NCBI RefSeq assembly: GCF_029870285.1
Contig: NZ_JACSYA010000012.1
Span: 1 to 64,000 of the forward strand
Reading direction: 5' to 3'
DNA length: 64,000 bases
Origin: Delftia sp. PS-11
Lineage (GTDB): Bacteria > Pseudomonadota > Gammaproteobacteria > Burkholderiales > Burkholderiaceae_C
This document shows, in pieces, positions 28,725 through 36,848 of the stretch; the stretch's first letter is position 1; the number at the start of each line of letters is the position of its first letter. The position numbers and the translations under genes are program-made. The notes below the pieces were generated by a model. That model saw nothing but the letters and a program-made list of their open reading frames with translations. It searched no databases and had not been told where the DNA came from.

Positions 28725-29366
28725 ATGATAAATCAATACTTTTCGGAATTTCTGGCACTTGCATCCATTCATCTTCTGGCAGTGATGGCGCCGGGGCCTG
28801 ATTTTGCTATCACTGTCAGTCAGAGTGTTAGAAATGGAAGAAAGGCTGGTGTGTATATTGCCCTTGGCATTGGTGTGGGCATGTCTGTGCATATTATTTA
28901 TACCGTTTTTGGTGTCGGTGCACTGATGTATTCATCGCCGGTATTGATGAATTTTGCACGAGTAGTTGGTGGGGGCTACATTTTTTATCTTTCCTGCAAT
29001 CTTCTCAAGGCGAAAAAGTTTAGTGCATCTGATGCAGATGCTTCTGATAAAAGAGACGTTGCGCAAAGCTGGTCTAGGTTGTTTTGGACCGGATTTTTAA
29101 CCAATGCAACAAATCCCAAGGCGACCCTGTTTTTTCTGGCTGTTTTTACAACAGTGGTCAGTGTAAATACTCCAATTTATGTACAGATTGGATATGGTGC
29201 ATGGATGTGCTTTGTAAATACGCTTTGGTTTGTTTTGGTGGCTAATTTATTTACTCATCAAGGTGTCAGAAAGAGATTTCTCAGAATGGGACATTGGTTT
29301 GAGAGGCTGATGGGAGTGTTGCTGATGCTGTTTGCTATTCGATTGATGTGGGATATATTTTCCTGA
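28725..29366 (+). CDS. LysE/RhtB-family amino acid exporter, AT-rich
   Basis: A 213-residue inner-membrane protein with about six helices. The LysE family signature is clear: 'MAPGPDFAITVSQSVRNGRK' near the N-terminus and 'GFLTNATNPKATLFFLAVF' in the middle. It exports amino acids or similar small molecules; substrate unknown. GC content is far below that of the flanking genes and AT-ending codons are common, which suggests horizontal acquisition together with its upstream region. It has no close partner gene. Confidence 0.9.
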   Translation: MINQYFSEFLALASIHLLAVMAPGPDFAITVSQSVRNGRKAGVYIALGIGVGMSVHIIYTVFGVGALMYSSPVLMNFARVVGGGYIFYLSCNLLKAKKFSASDADASDKRDVAQSWSRLFWTGFLTNATNPKATLFFLAVFTTVVSVNTPIYVQIGYGAWMCFVNTLWFVLVANLFTHQGVRKRFLRMGHWFERLMGVLLMLFAIRLMWDIFS

Positions 29367-29510
29367 CTCCACTGTTTTTTTGAGGGTTTTGTATTTTTGC
29401 GCATGTCGCATCCCCGGCGATCATGCGACCGCTCGGGGCAGCTCGGTGGTCTTGCGCGCTCTTGACCGACGCCGATCCTCTGATCCGGCAGCCGGCGACC
29501 CGGCAACGGC

Positions 29511-29822
29511 TCAGTGCCGCCAGCGGCGCACCTCGAAAAAGCTGCATTCGCCTTCGCCCAGGCCCTGCATGCCGGCTTCGGCCGCAGCGCGGGCGGCCTT
29601 CATCCAGCGTGTGAAGGCCTGCTTGGCATCTTCGCTGACTTCTTCGGGAGGCGTGTCCTCCAGCCGCTGCACCAGCGACAGGGTCTGCGTGACCTGCTCG
29701 GCGCCGCCGAGCTGGCGTTCCAGCACGCGTGCGTAACGCGCCTCGGCCTTGTTGCGTTCCTGCTCGCTCAGGCCGGGGTAGTCGCACAGGGTGACGGTGA
29801 AAGTGGCTTCTTGCATGTCCAT
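29511..29822 (-). CDS. Conserved hypothetical protein, about 103 residues
   Basis: A small acidic, helical protein ('CDYPGLSEQERNKAEARYAR', 'EEVSEDAKQAFTRWMKAAR') without signal peptide or membrane segment. Codon use is typical of the GC-rich chromosome, supporting a real gene. The start is uncertain: ATG at 29822 or 29816, or GTG at 29831. I do not recognise a family. It is transcribed divergently from the alkyltransferase gene at 29974. Confidence 0.55.
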   Translation of the reverse strand: MDMQEATFTVTLCDYPGLSEQERNKAEARYARVLERQLGGAEQVTQTLSLVQRLEDTPPEEVSEDAKQAFTRWMKAARAAAEAGMQGLGEGECSFFEVRRWRH

Positions 29823-29973
29823 GGGATTCACAGTGTGAGGATGGTGACTGGGTAAATGTACAGCAATAACTGGCTGCGTGTACAGTATGAATACCGTATT
29901 TTTTTACAGTGTTGTCGCCGTGCTGCATGCAGCAGAGCCACAATCGGAGCCACCAGAGGATTGCGCGTAGACC

Positions 29974-30729
29974 ATGCACCATGAACCACTGCCTGCAGGC
30001 CGGCCTGCACATCACTCCGACGGCACGGGCCATGCGTTGTTTGCCACGCGCCTGGGCGTGTGCGGCGTGGCCTGGGGTGCCTGGGGCCTGGTGGCCCTGC
30101 AATTGCCGGAAACCGATGGCCCGCAGGCCACGCGCGAACGCATGCTGCGCACCGCCCGCCAGCGCCGCCCCGGGGAATATGTGGGGGCCGTGAGCCGCGC
30201 CGGGGCGGCCCCGGCATGGGCCGCCCCGGCATGGGCCGCCCTGGCCGGCGCATTGCCGCAGAACGTGGCACAGGCGATTGCCGGTGTGCAGACCCTGATG
30301 GCTGGCCATGGCGACTGGACATGGCAGGCATGCGACAGTGGCAGCGATGCCGTGCTGCCCGATCTGCGGCCAGAGCGCTGCCTGCCCGCTGGCATGCCCT
30401 TGCCCGATCTGGCGCATCTGGTGCTGGACTGGCATGGCGTGAGTGCATTCCACCGCCGTGTCTATGCGCTGACGCGGGCCATTGCGCCAGGGCATACGCG
30501 TAGCTATGGCGAGATCGCCCGGGAGCTGGGCGATGTGGGCCTGTCGCGTGCCGTGGGGCAGGCGCTGGGGCTGAACCCCTTTGCGCCGGTGATCCCATGC
30601 CACCGGGTGCTGGCGGCGGGTGGGGAGCCCGGGGGCTTTTCGGGCGGGGCAGGGGCGCTGACCAAGCTGCGCATGCTGGAGATTGAGGGCGCGGCCTGGG
30701 GCGGCACGTGCTCGCTGTTCGGGGATTGA
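29974..30729 (+). CDS. Methylated-DNA--[protein]-cysteine S-methyltransferase
   Basis: A 251-residue Ogt/AGT-type repair protein. It removes O6-alkyl groups from guanine to its own cysteine in 'NPFAPVIPCHRVLAAGGEPG' (the PCHRV site), and the helix-turn-helix is 'TRSYGEIARELGDVGLSRAV'. The N-terminal half is longer and less conserved than usual and contains an alanine/proline tract where 'APAWA' is repeated from a tandem 15-bp DNA repeat near 30210-30245. It should act singly in the cytoplasm. Confidence in the C-terminal domain is high; the N-terminal start is less certain. Confidence 0.85.
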   Translation: MHHEPLPAGRPAHHSDGTGHALFATRLGVCGVAWGAWGLVALQLPETDGPQATRERMLRTARQRRPGEYVGAVSRAGAAPAWAAPAWAALAGALPQNVAQAIAGVQTLMAGHGDWTWQACDSGSDAVLPDLRPERCLPAGMPLPDLAHLVLDWHGVSAFHRRVYALTRAIAPGHTRSYGEIARELGDVGLSRAVGQALGLNPFAPVIPCHRVLAAGGEPGGFSGGAGALTKLRMLEIEGAAWGGTCSLFGD

Positions 30730-30855
30730 CTGCATGGTGTGCCGCATGCCTGGACACGCAGGTGACATGCAGGCGCAGGCGTGGCTTGCACAATCGCCGC
30801 AGCCCATTCCAGAACACCATGGCCTGCATGCCGGGCCTGACCAGGAGACAGACAG

Positions 30856-31647
30856 ATGACTCGCAATGTGCAGCAACTTTTCGACCTCACAGGCAAGACA
30901 GCCCTGGTGACGGGCGGCTCGCGCGGCCTGGGCCTGCAGATGGCCCATGCGCTGGGCGAGGCGGGCGCCCGCATCATGCTGACTTCGCGCAAGGCTGCGG
31001 ATCTGGAGGAGGCGGCTGCCGAGCTGCAGGCCGCTGGCATCGATGCGCGCTGGATTGCCGCCGACTGCGCCAATGAGGCCGACATCGAGCGCCTGGCCGC
31101 CGAGACCCTGGAGCGCCTGGGGCAGGTGGACATTCTGGTCAACAACGCTGGCGCGAGTTGGGGTGCGCCAGCCGAGGACCATCCCACAGCGGCCTGGGAC
31201 AAGGTGATGAACCTGAATGTGCGCGGCTATTTCCTGCTGAGCCAGCAGATCGCGCGGCGCAGCATGATTCCGCGCAAGAGCGGACGCATCATCAATCTGG
31301 CGTCCATCGCGGGACTGGGAGGCAACCCGGTCGGCATGAAGACGATTGCCTACAACACTTCCAAGGGCGCGGTGATCAATTTCACGCGCGCGCTGGCCGG
31401 CGAGTGGGGCGTGCATGGCATCACTGTCAACGCCATCTGCCCCGGTTTCTTCAAGACCAAGATGGCTGCCGTGCTGATCGAGACTTTGGGCGAGGACGAG
31501 ATGAAATCCCATGCGCCGCTGCGCCGCCTGGGTGATGACGAGGACCTCAAGGGCATCACGCTGCTGTACGCCAGCGACGCGGGCAAGCACATCACCGGGC
31601 AGTGGATGGCCGTGGATGGCGGCGTCAGCGCCCTGGTCGGCGGCTGA
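30856..31647 (+). CDS. SDR-family NAD(P)-dependent oxidoreductase
   Basis: A 263-residue classical short-chain dehydrogenase. The cofactor loop is 'TGGSRGLG', the structural motif 'NNAG', the catalytic serine is in 'IINLASIAG', and the Tyr-x-x-x-Lys pair is in 'IAYNTSKGAVINF'. A strong AGGAGACAGACAG sequence precedes the ATG. It probably reduces a 3-keto or similar group; SDRs next to a PaaI-type thioesterase often act on CoA intermediates. The thioesterase gene starts 117 bp downstream. Confidence 0.92.
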   Translation: MTRNVQQLFDLTGKTALVTGGSRGLGLQMAHALGEAGARIMLTSRKAADLEEAAAELQAAGIDARWIAADCANEADIERLAAETLERLGQVDILVNNAGASWGAPAEDHPTAAWDKVMNLNVRGYFLLSQQIARRSMIPRKSGRIINLASIAGLGGNPVGMKTIAYNTSKGAVINFTRALAGEWGVHGITVNAICPGFFKTKMAAVLIETLGEDEMKSHAPLRRLGDDEDLKGITLLYASDAGKHITGQWMAVDGGVSALVGG

Positions 31648-31764
31648 GCGTGGCCTTGCTGCTGCCCAGGTGACAGTTTTTCCCACAGATCCTGCGGCCG
31701 CGCGCCGTGGCGCCTGCCGGCGCCCTTATGCTCGGCGGCATTGCGATCTGAACTGGAGATTTTC

Positions 31765-32196
31765 GTGCTCGATTTTGGCCATCCCATCCCCTTCGTCGAC
31801 CATCTGGGCTTCACCCTGCACCATATGGAGGACGGGGAGTCCGAGTTGCGTTTCGAGGCACGGCCTGAGCACCTGAACACCTTCGATGTGACCCATGGCG
31901 GCGCAACCATGACCTTGCTGGATGTGACCATGGCCGTGGCCGCGCGCAGCCTGCAGCAGGACATGGGCTGCGTGACCATCGAGATGAAGACCAGCTTTAT
32001 GCAGCCCGCGCGCGGGCCGCTGGTGGCCAAAGGCGTGGTGCTGCACCGCACGCGTAGCATGGCCTACACCGAGGCTAGGGTTTTCGATGCCTCTGGAAGG
32101 CTGTGCAGCCACGCCACGGGCACCTTCAAGTACATGCCGCGCGTGGCCAGGCCCGCAGCGACGGGCGCCGGGGATTCGACTCTGGCGACCGACTGA
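31765..32196 (+). CDS. PaaI-family thioesterase (hotdog fold)
   Basis: A 143-residue acyl-CoA thioesterase of the PaaI group. The segment 'FDVTHGGATMTLLDVTMAVA' has the characteristic HGG and catalytic aspartate, and 'IEMKTSFMQPARGPLVAKG' is the next strand pair. I chose the GTG at 31765, preceded by GGAG and matching the family start. It should hydrolyse a medium-chain or aromatic acyl-CoA. A strong hairpin with T-run follows at 32219-32269. Confidence 0.85.
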   Translation: MLDFGHPIPFVDHLGFTLHHMEDGESELRFEARPEHLNTFDVTHGGATMTLLDVTMAVAARSLQQDMGCVTIEMKTSFMQPARGPLVAKGVVLHRTRSMAYTEARVFDASGRLCSHATGTFKYMPRVARPAATGAGDSTLATD

Positions 32197-32218
32197 GCCA
32201 CGCGGGGCAGTCCCCGGG

Positions 32219-32269
32219 CCGGGCCATGGCGGCGCAGTGCGCCGTGGCCCGGCGAGATTGTTTTCTTTT
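32219..32269 (+). terminator. Candidate intrinsic terminator after the thioesterase gene
   Basis: CCGGGCCA (32219-32226) pairs with TGGCCCGG (32245-32252), with four more pairs (GGCG/CGCC) inside after one mismatch, followed by the T-rich run TTGTTTTCTTTT. It lies 23 bp after the thioesterase stop and 24 bp before the next gene, which would then need its own promoter or partial read-through. Confidence 0.55.
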
Positions 32270-32292
32270 GCCATGCCACAGGAGATTTTTCC

Positions 32293-33309
32293 ATGCCATT
32301 GAACCAGCAGATTCTTCTTGACAACCGTCCGCAGGGCGAAGCCGCCGAAAGCAATTTCCGTCTTGTGCAGGTTGAAACCCCTGCGCTGGCCGAGGGCCAG
32401 GTGCTGGTGCGCCACCATTACCTGAGCCTGGACCCGTACATGCGCGGACGCATGAACGAGAGCAAGAGCTATGCCGAGCCCCAGCCGCTGGGCGAGGTGA
32501 TGATCGGCGGCACTGTGGGCGAGGTGGTCGAGAGCCGCCACCCCAGGTTTGCCGCTGGCGACAAGGTGGTGGGCATGGGCGGCTGGCAGGAGTACAGCGT
32601 GGTCGATGGCAATGCGCCGGGCATGCTGCGCAAGGTGGACACCACCCATGTGCCGCTGTCGCATTACCTGGGTGCCGTGGGCATGCCGGGGGTGACCGCC
32701 TGGTATGGCCTGGTGAAGATCATTGCCCCCAAGGCCGGTGAAACCGTGGTGGTCAGTGCCGCCACGGGCGCCGTGGGCAGCGCCTTTGCCGCCCTGGCCA
32801 AGGCGCGCGGCTGCCGCGTGGTGGGCATTGCCGGCGGTCCCGACAAGTGCCGCTACGCCACCGAGGAGCTGGGCTTCGATGCCTGCATCGACTACCGCGA
32901 GCACCCGGACACCAAGACCATGGCCAAGGCGCTCAAGGATGCCTGCCCGCAGGGCATCGACGGCTATTTCGAGAATGTGGGCGGCTACATCCTCGATGCC
33001 GTGCTGCTGCGCACCAACGCCTTTGCGCGCATTGCGCTGTGCGGAATGATTGCAGGCTACGACGGCCAGCCCCTGCCGATGACCAACCCCGCGCTCATTC
33101 TCATCAACCGCATCCGCATCGAGGGCTTCATCGTCAGCGAGCACATGGAGGTCTGGCCCGAGGCGCTGCAGGAACTGGGCACGCTGGTGGGCACGGGCAA
33201 GCTGCGCCCGCGCGAGAGCATTGCCCAGGGCATTGCTTCGGCGCCCTCGGCTTTCCTGGGCCTGCTCAAGGGCAGGAACTTCGGCAAGCAGCTGGTCAAG
33301 CTGGTGTGA
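32293..33309 (+). CDS. NADP-dependent oxidoreductase, CurA/leukotriene B4 dehydrogenase-like
   Basis: A 338-residue zinc-independent medium-chain reductase. 'LSLDPYMRGRM' and 'GWQEYSVVDG' are typical of this group, and the NADPH-binding fold shows 'SAATGAVGSAFAALAKARGCR' and 'GIAGGPDKCRYATEELGFD'. No zinc ligands are present. It reduces the carbon-carbon double bond of enones such as curcumin or prostaglandin-like compounds. An AGGAGATTTTTCC stretch precedes the ATG. It lies just upstream of an SDR gene. Confidence 0.92.
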   Translation: MPLNQQILLDNRPQGEAAESNFRLVQVETPALAEGQVLVRHHYLSLDPYMRGRMNESKSYAEPQPLGEVMIGGTVGEVVESRHPRFAAGDKVVGMGGWQEYSVVDGNAPGMLRKVDTTHVPLSHYLGAVGMPGVTAWYGLVKIIAPKAGETVVVSAATGAVGSAFAALAKARGCRVVGIAGGPDKCRYATEELGFDACIDYREHPDTKTMAKALKDACPQGIDGYFENVGGYILDAVLLRTNAFARIALCGMIAGYDGQPLPMTNPALILINRIRIEGFIVSEHMEVWPEALQELGTLVGTGKLRPRESIAQGIASAPSAFLGLLKGRNFGKQLVKLV

Positions 33310-33314
33310 GCCGC

Positions 33315-33336
33315 GTGCCGCGCCCTGGCGCGGCAC
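33315..33336. other. Intercistronic hairpin
   Basis: GTGCCGCGCC and GGCGCGGCAC form a perfect 10-bp inverted repeat with two bases between, in the 48-bp gap between the CurA-like and SDR genes. There is no T-run, so it may stabilise or process the mRNA rather than terminate it. Confidence 0.5.
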
Positions 33337-33357
33337 GACATGCAAGGAGACAAGCCG

Positions 33358-34263
33358 ATGATCAAGAATTTCCAAGGCAAGACGGCGGTGCTGACGGGGG
33401 CGGGTTCGGGCTTCGGGCTCGAATGCGCGCGCATTGGCGCCAGCCTGGGCATGAATCTGGTGCTGGCCGATGTGCAGCAGGAGGCGCTGGACAAGGCCGC
33501 AGCCGAGTTTGCCGGTCAGGGCGTGCGCGTGCTGGCGCAGCGCGTGGATGTGTCGGACGCCGGCCAGATGCAGGCGCTGGCCGATGCGGTGCGCCAGCAG
33601 TTCGGCGCGCCGCATTTCGTGTTCAACAACGCGGGCGTGGGCGCGGGCGGCCTGGTCTGGGAGAACACCGTCGCCGATTGGCAATGGGTGCTGGGCGTCA
33701 ACCTCTGGGGCGTGATCCATGGAGTGCGCCTGTTCACGCCCATGATGCTGGAGGCCGCCAAAGCCGATCCGTCCTTCGAGGGCCATATCGTCAACACGGC
33801 CAGCATGGCCGGGCTGCTGGCGCCGCCCAACATGGGCATCTACAACGTCAGCAAGCATGCCGTGGTGAGCCTGACCGAGACGCTCTACCAGGATCTGGCC
33901 CTGGTTTCGGACCAGATCAGCGCCAGCGTGCTGTGCCCCTTCTTCGTGCCCACGGGCATCAGCCACAGCGAGCGCAACCGGCCTGCGCACCTGGCCGCGC
34001 AGCCGCTGACGGCCAGCCAGAAAATCGGCCAGGCCATGAGCGAAAAGGCCGTGGGCTCTGGCAAGGTGACTGCCGCTGATGTGGCGCGCAAGGTCTTCGA
34101 TGCGATGGCCGCCAACCAGTTCTACATCTACAGCCACCCGCAGGCCCTGGGCTCGGTCCAGACCCGCATGGAGGATGTGGTGCAGGGGCGCAATCCGACC
34201 GACCCCTTTGCCCACAAGCCCGAGTTGGGCGCGAGCCTCAAGGCTTCGCTGCGCGCGGCCTGA
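33358..34263 (+). CDS. SDR-family NAD(P)-dependent oxidoreductase
   Basis: A 301-residue short-chain dehydrogenase with extended C-terminus. 'LTGAGSGFGLECARIG' is the cofactor loop, 'FNNAGVGAGG' the structural motif, 'NTASMAGL' has the catalytic serine, and 'YNVSKHAVVSL' the Tyr/Lys pair. The ATG at 33358 follows AAGGAG at the right spacing, so I prefer it over 33340. The additional 40-residue tail ('HPQALGSVQTRMEDVVQGRN') is common in SDRs of this subgroup. Substrate unknown. Confidence 0.92.
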   Translation: MIKNFQGKTAVLTGAGSGFGLECARIGASLGMNLVLADVQQEALDKAAAEFAGQGVRVLAQRVDVSDAGQMQALADAVRQQFGAPHFVFNNAGVGAGGLVWENTVADWQWVLGVNLWGVIHGVRLFTPMMLEAAKADPSFEGHIVNTASMAGLLAPPNMGIYNVSKHAVVSLTETLYQDLALVSDQISASVLCPFFVPTGISHSERNRPAHLAAQPLTASQKIGQAMSEKAVGSGKVTAADVARKVFDAMAANQFYIYSHPQALGSVQTRMEDVVQGRNPTDPFAHKPELGASLKASLRAA

Positions 34264-34269
34264 GGCTGA

Positions 34270-34971
34270 TCAGTCCTCGCCGCCGACCTGCCCGGCTTGC
34301 CCGGGCTCCTGCATCTCGGGCGGCAAGGCGCGCACCAGCCGCACCATGAGCTGGTTGCCCCGTCCCATGTCGGGGCGCACCTCCAGGCTGTCCAGGTCGA
34401 TGGCCCAGGCCTGCTGGGTGGACAGCTGGGGGCCTGCGGTGCCCGAGATGGTGCCGTAGTTGTAGGGGTTGACGGCGCGCGCGTTCACTGCTGCCGTGCC
34501 CGTCCAGTGCCAGCCGCGCGGCGCACCCGGGAATAGGTCTGGCGACAGCCCATGGGGCTTGGTGTCGCGCGATATCAGCCGGCGCAGTTCGTTGACGCGC
34601 GGCAGCCGCCAGCGCACCCCTTCCTGCCTGGCGCGCTCTGCCGCCAGGGCATGGGCTTCCTTGTGTGTGAACAGCAGCGGCAGTCCTGTGCAGGTCTTGC
34701 CGTTCCAGTGCATGCCTTCCACGCAGCGCGGCCACAGCAGCTTGGCGCGCCGGTCGATCACGTACTTGCCATCTTCCGAGACTTCCAGCAGGGTGCTGCC
34801 AGCGCTTCGGCTTTCGGCAGACGGCTGCTGCTGCTGCTGCTGCTGTTGCTGTTGCTGTTGCGGCTGTTGCTGCGCTGCGTGGGCACCCGCCGCCAGGCTG
34901 GCACCGAACCACAGGGCGGCGAGCGGCATGGACAGGGATGCACAACGTACAAGGGGTATGGCTTGGCGCAT
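34270..34971 (-). CDS. Secreted DUF1566-like protein with polyglutamine tract
   Basis: A 233-residue protein with signal peptide (cleavage after 'GAHA'), then a glutamine tract (three Q, one P, twelve Q) encoded by a CAG/CAA repeat (34825-34872), then a DUF1566/Lcl-type domain ('DRRAKLLWPRCVEGMHWNGK', 'WRLPRVNELRRLISRD', 'WAIDLDSLEVRP'). The W-R-L-P-x-x-x-E-L motif is the family hallmark. It should be periplasmic or surface-exposed, with function unknown. The gene is divergent from the MFS transporter gene. The glutamine run is likely a flexible linker and could vary in length by slippage. Confidence 0.8.
   Translation of the reverse strand: MRQAIPLVRCASLSMPLAALWFGASLAAGAHAAQQQPQQQQQQQQQQQQPSAESRSAGSTLLEVSEDGKYVIDRRAKLLWPRCVEGMHWNGKTCTGLPLLFTHKEAHALAAERARQEGVRWRLPRVNELRRLISRDTKPHGLSPDLFPGAPRGWHWTGTAAVNARAVNPYNYGTISGTAGPQLSTQQAWAIDLDSLEVRPDMGRGNQLMVRLVRALPPEMQEPGQAGQVGGED
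34825..34872. repeat. CTG/TTG trinucleotide repeat encoding polyglutamine
   Basis: Seven CTG triplets (34825-34845) are followed by alternating TTG and CTG triplets and one CGG, to 34872, read as CAG/CAA/CCG on the minus strand inside the DUF1566-like gene. It is in frame, so length change would alter only the linker. Confidence 0.9.
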
Positions 34972-35251
34972 GGTATGGATCACGAAGGAATGCAGAAATG
35001 CGGAAAGAGCCATCTTGGATGGCGGGCAGCCGCCCATATCCCCAAGCGTACCAGCATTGGCTGGCGTGGTATTGCGCTGCGACATGCCGTCTGCGCTGCA
35101 GGCGTGGGCAGCCTTGCCCAGTCACGGGGGCTGTGCCAGGCCGCCGTGCCCGCTTGACGCCAAAATGCGTTGTCATGCCAACCATTTTTTCTATCCGCCA
35201 TTCCCTGCCGTGCCGCACCAGACGCCGCCATGGCCGCATGAAGGGACGGCC

Positions 35252-36682
35252 ATGAGCATGGCCGCCGCAGATACGCCGCAGGAGAGCGGGCATCGGGATG
35301 GCCTGCCGCCCGGTCCGCGTGGGCAGGCCATGCTGGTCATCATTCTGGGGCTGACGCTGTCGGTGCTGGACAGCACTCTGGTCAATCTGGCCCTGCCGGC
35401 CATGGCGCGCGAGCTGCAGGCCAGTTCGGCCCATACGCTGTGGGTGGTCAATGCCTACCAGCTGGCCAGTCTGGTGCTGCTGCTGCCGCTGGCGGCCCTG
35501 GGCGAGCGGGTGGGCTATCGGCGGGTCTATCTCACAGGCATGCTGGTGTTTTCCGTGGCATCCCTGGCGGCCGTACTGGCCACGTCGCTGCCCACGCTGG
35601 TGGTGGCGCGTGCGCTGCAGGGAATGGGCGCCGCCGGCGTGATGAGCACCAACGCGGCTATGGTGCGGCTGGTCTATCCGCGTGCCCAACTGGGCCGGGG
35701 CATGGCGATCAATTCGCTGGTGGTGGCCACGGCGTCCATGGCCGGGCCTTCGGTGGCTGCGGCGATTTTGTCGGTGGCCAGCTGGCCCTGGCTGTTTGCG
35801 GCCAATCTGCCGCTGGGGCTGTTCACCCTGTGGCTGGGGCGCCGCGCGCTGCCGTTCAACCCGGTGTCCGGGGCAGGGCGTCCGCGCCTGGCGCTGCTCG
35901 ATGTGCTGCTCAACATCCTGATGTTCAGCCTCATCTTCCTGGGCGGCGAGCAGCTGGGCGTGCGCGCCGGTGGCGCCGATGCATCCCTGCCTTCGGGCTG
36001 GTGGCTGCTGGGGGCCGGCCTGCTGGTGGGCGCCTGGTATGTGCGCCGCCAGTGGCGGCTGCCTGCGCCCCTGCTGCCGGTGGATCTGCTGCGCATTCCG
36101 GTGTTCGCGCTGTCCATGTGCGGCTCGGTCAGCGCTTTTTGCGCGCAGATGCTGGCCTATCTGTCACTGCCTTTTTTGCTGCTGGAGTCGCGCGGCATGT
36201 CGCCCATCGAGGCCGGTCTGCTGATCACGGCCTGGCCGCTGGCCACCGTGCTGACGGCGCCTGTGGCGGGCCGCCTGATCGGCCGCTATCCGGATGGGCT
36301 GCTGGGCGGCATCGGCATGGCGTTGTTCGCCAGCGGGCTGTGGCTGCTGGCTGCCATGCCGGAAGGCGTTTCGGCGGCGGGCATGGTCTGGCGCATGCTG
36401 CTGGCCGGTGCCGGCTTTGCGCTGTACCAGTCGCCCAACAACCACACCATCGTGACGTCGGCGCCGCTGGCGCGCAGCGGCGCGGCAGGAGGCATGCTCA
36501 GTTCGGCGCGGCTGACGGGCCAGACTCTGGGGGCCGTGGTACTGGCGACCATTTTCACGTTGACGGGCGGCCATGGCGGCCATGCCGAGACGGCGGCTCT
36601 GGCCGTGGCAGGCTGTTTTGCAGCGATGGCTGGCGTGTTCAGCGTGCTGCGCGTGCGCCGCGCACCGCAGGCGAAGCATTGA
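35252..36682 (+). CDS. MFS drug efflux transporter, DHA2 (14-helix) type
   Basis: A 476-residue proton-coupled exporter. 'LDSTLVNLALPAMARELQAS' is the DHA2 motif D1-like start, 'GERVGYRRVYLTG' is motif A after helix 2, and 'ALQGMGAAGVMSTNAAMVR' is the motif B region. About 14 membrane helices are seen. The ATG at 35252 follows AAGGGA. It probably exports hydrophobic or cationic drugs. The RND pump operon follows 166 bp downstream, so this is an efflux cluster, but no local regulator is visible. Confidence 0.9.
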   Translation: MSMAAADTPQESGHRDGLPPGPRGQAMLVIILGLTLSVLDSTLVNLALPAMARELQASSAHTLWVVNAYQLASLVLLLPLAALGERVGYRRVYLTGMLVFSVASLAAVLATSLPTLVVARALQGMGAAGVMSTNAAMVRLVYPRAQLGRGMAINSLVVATASMAGPSVAAAILSVASWPWLFAANLPLGLFTLWLGRRALPFNPVSGAGRPRLALLDVLLNILMFSLIFLGGEQLGVRAGGADASLPSGWWLLGAGLLVGAWYVRRQWRLPAPLLPVDLLRIPVFALSMCGSVSAFCAQMLAYLSLPFLLLESRGMSPIEAGLLITAWPLATVLTAPVAGRLIGRYPDGLLGGIGMALFASGLWLLAAMPEGVSAAGMVWRMLLAGAGFALYQSPNNHTIVTSAPLARSGAAGGMLSSARLTGQTLGAVVLATIFTLTGGHGGHAETAALAVAGCFAAMAGVFSVLRVRRAPQAKH

Positions 36683-36848
36683 ACCGGCTGGCAATGGCAT
36701 TGAACTTGCATGCATTCGCGTACTCCGATGCCTGCATCATCCGGGGGGGGCTTGCCGAGCGCTATGCATGGCAGTGCCATCCGCTTTACAAACAAGAAAT
36801 ATGGGCGGCGCACAATGCGGCGGCGCCTTCAACGACCCCGCTGTACCT

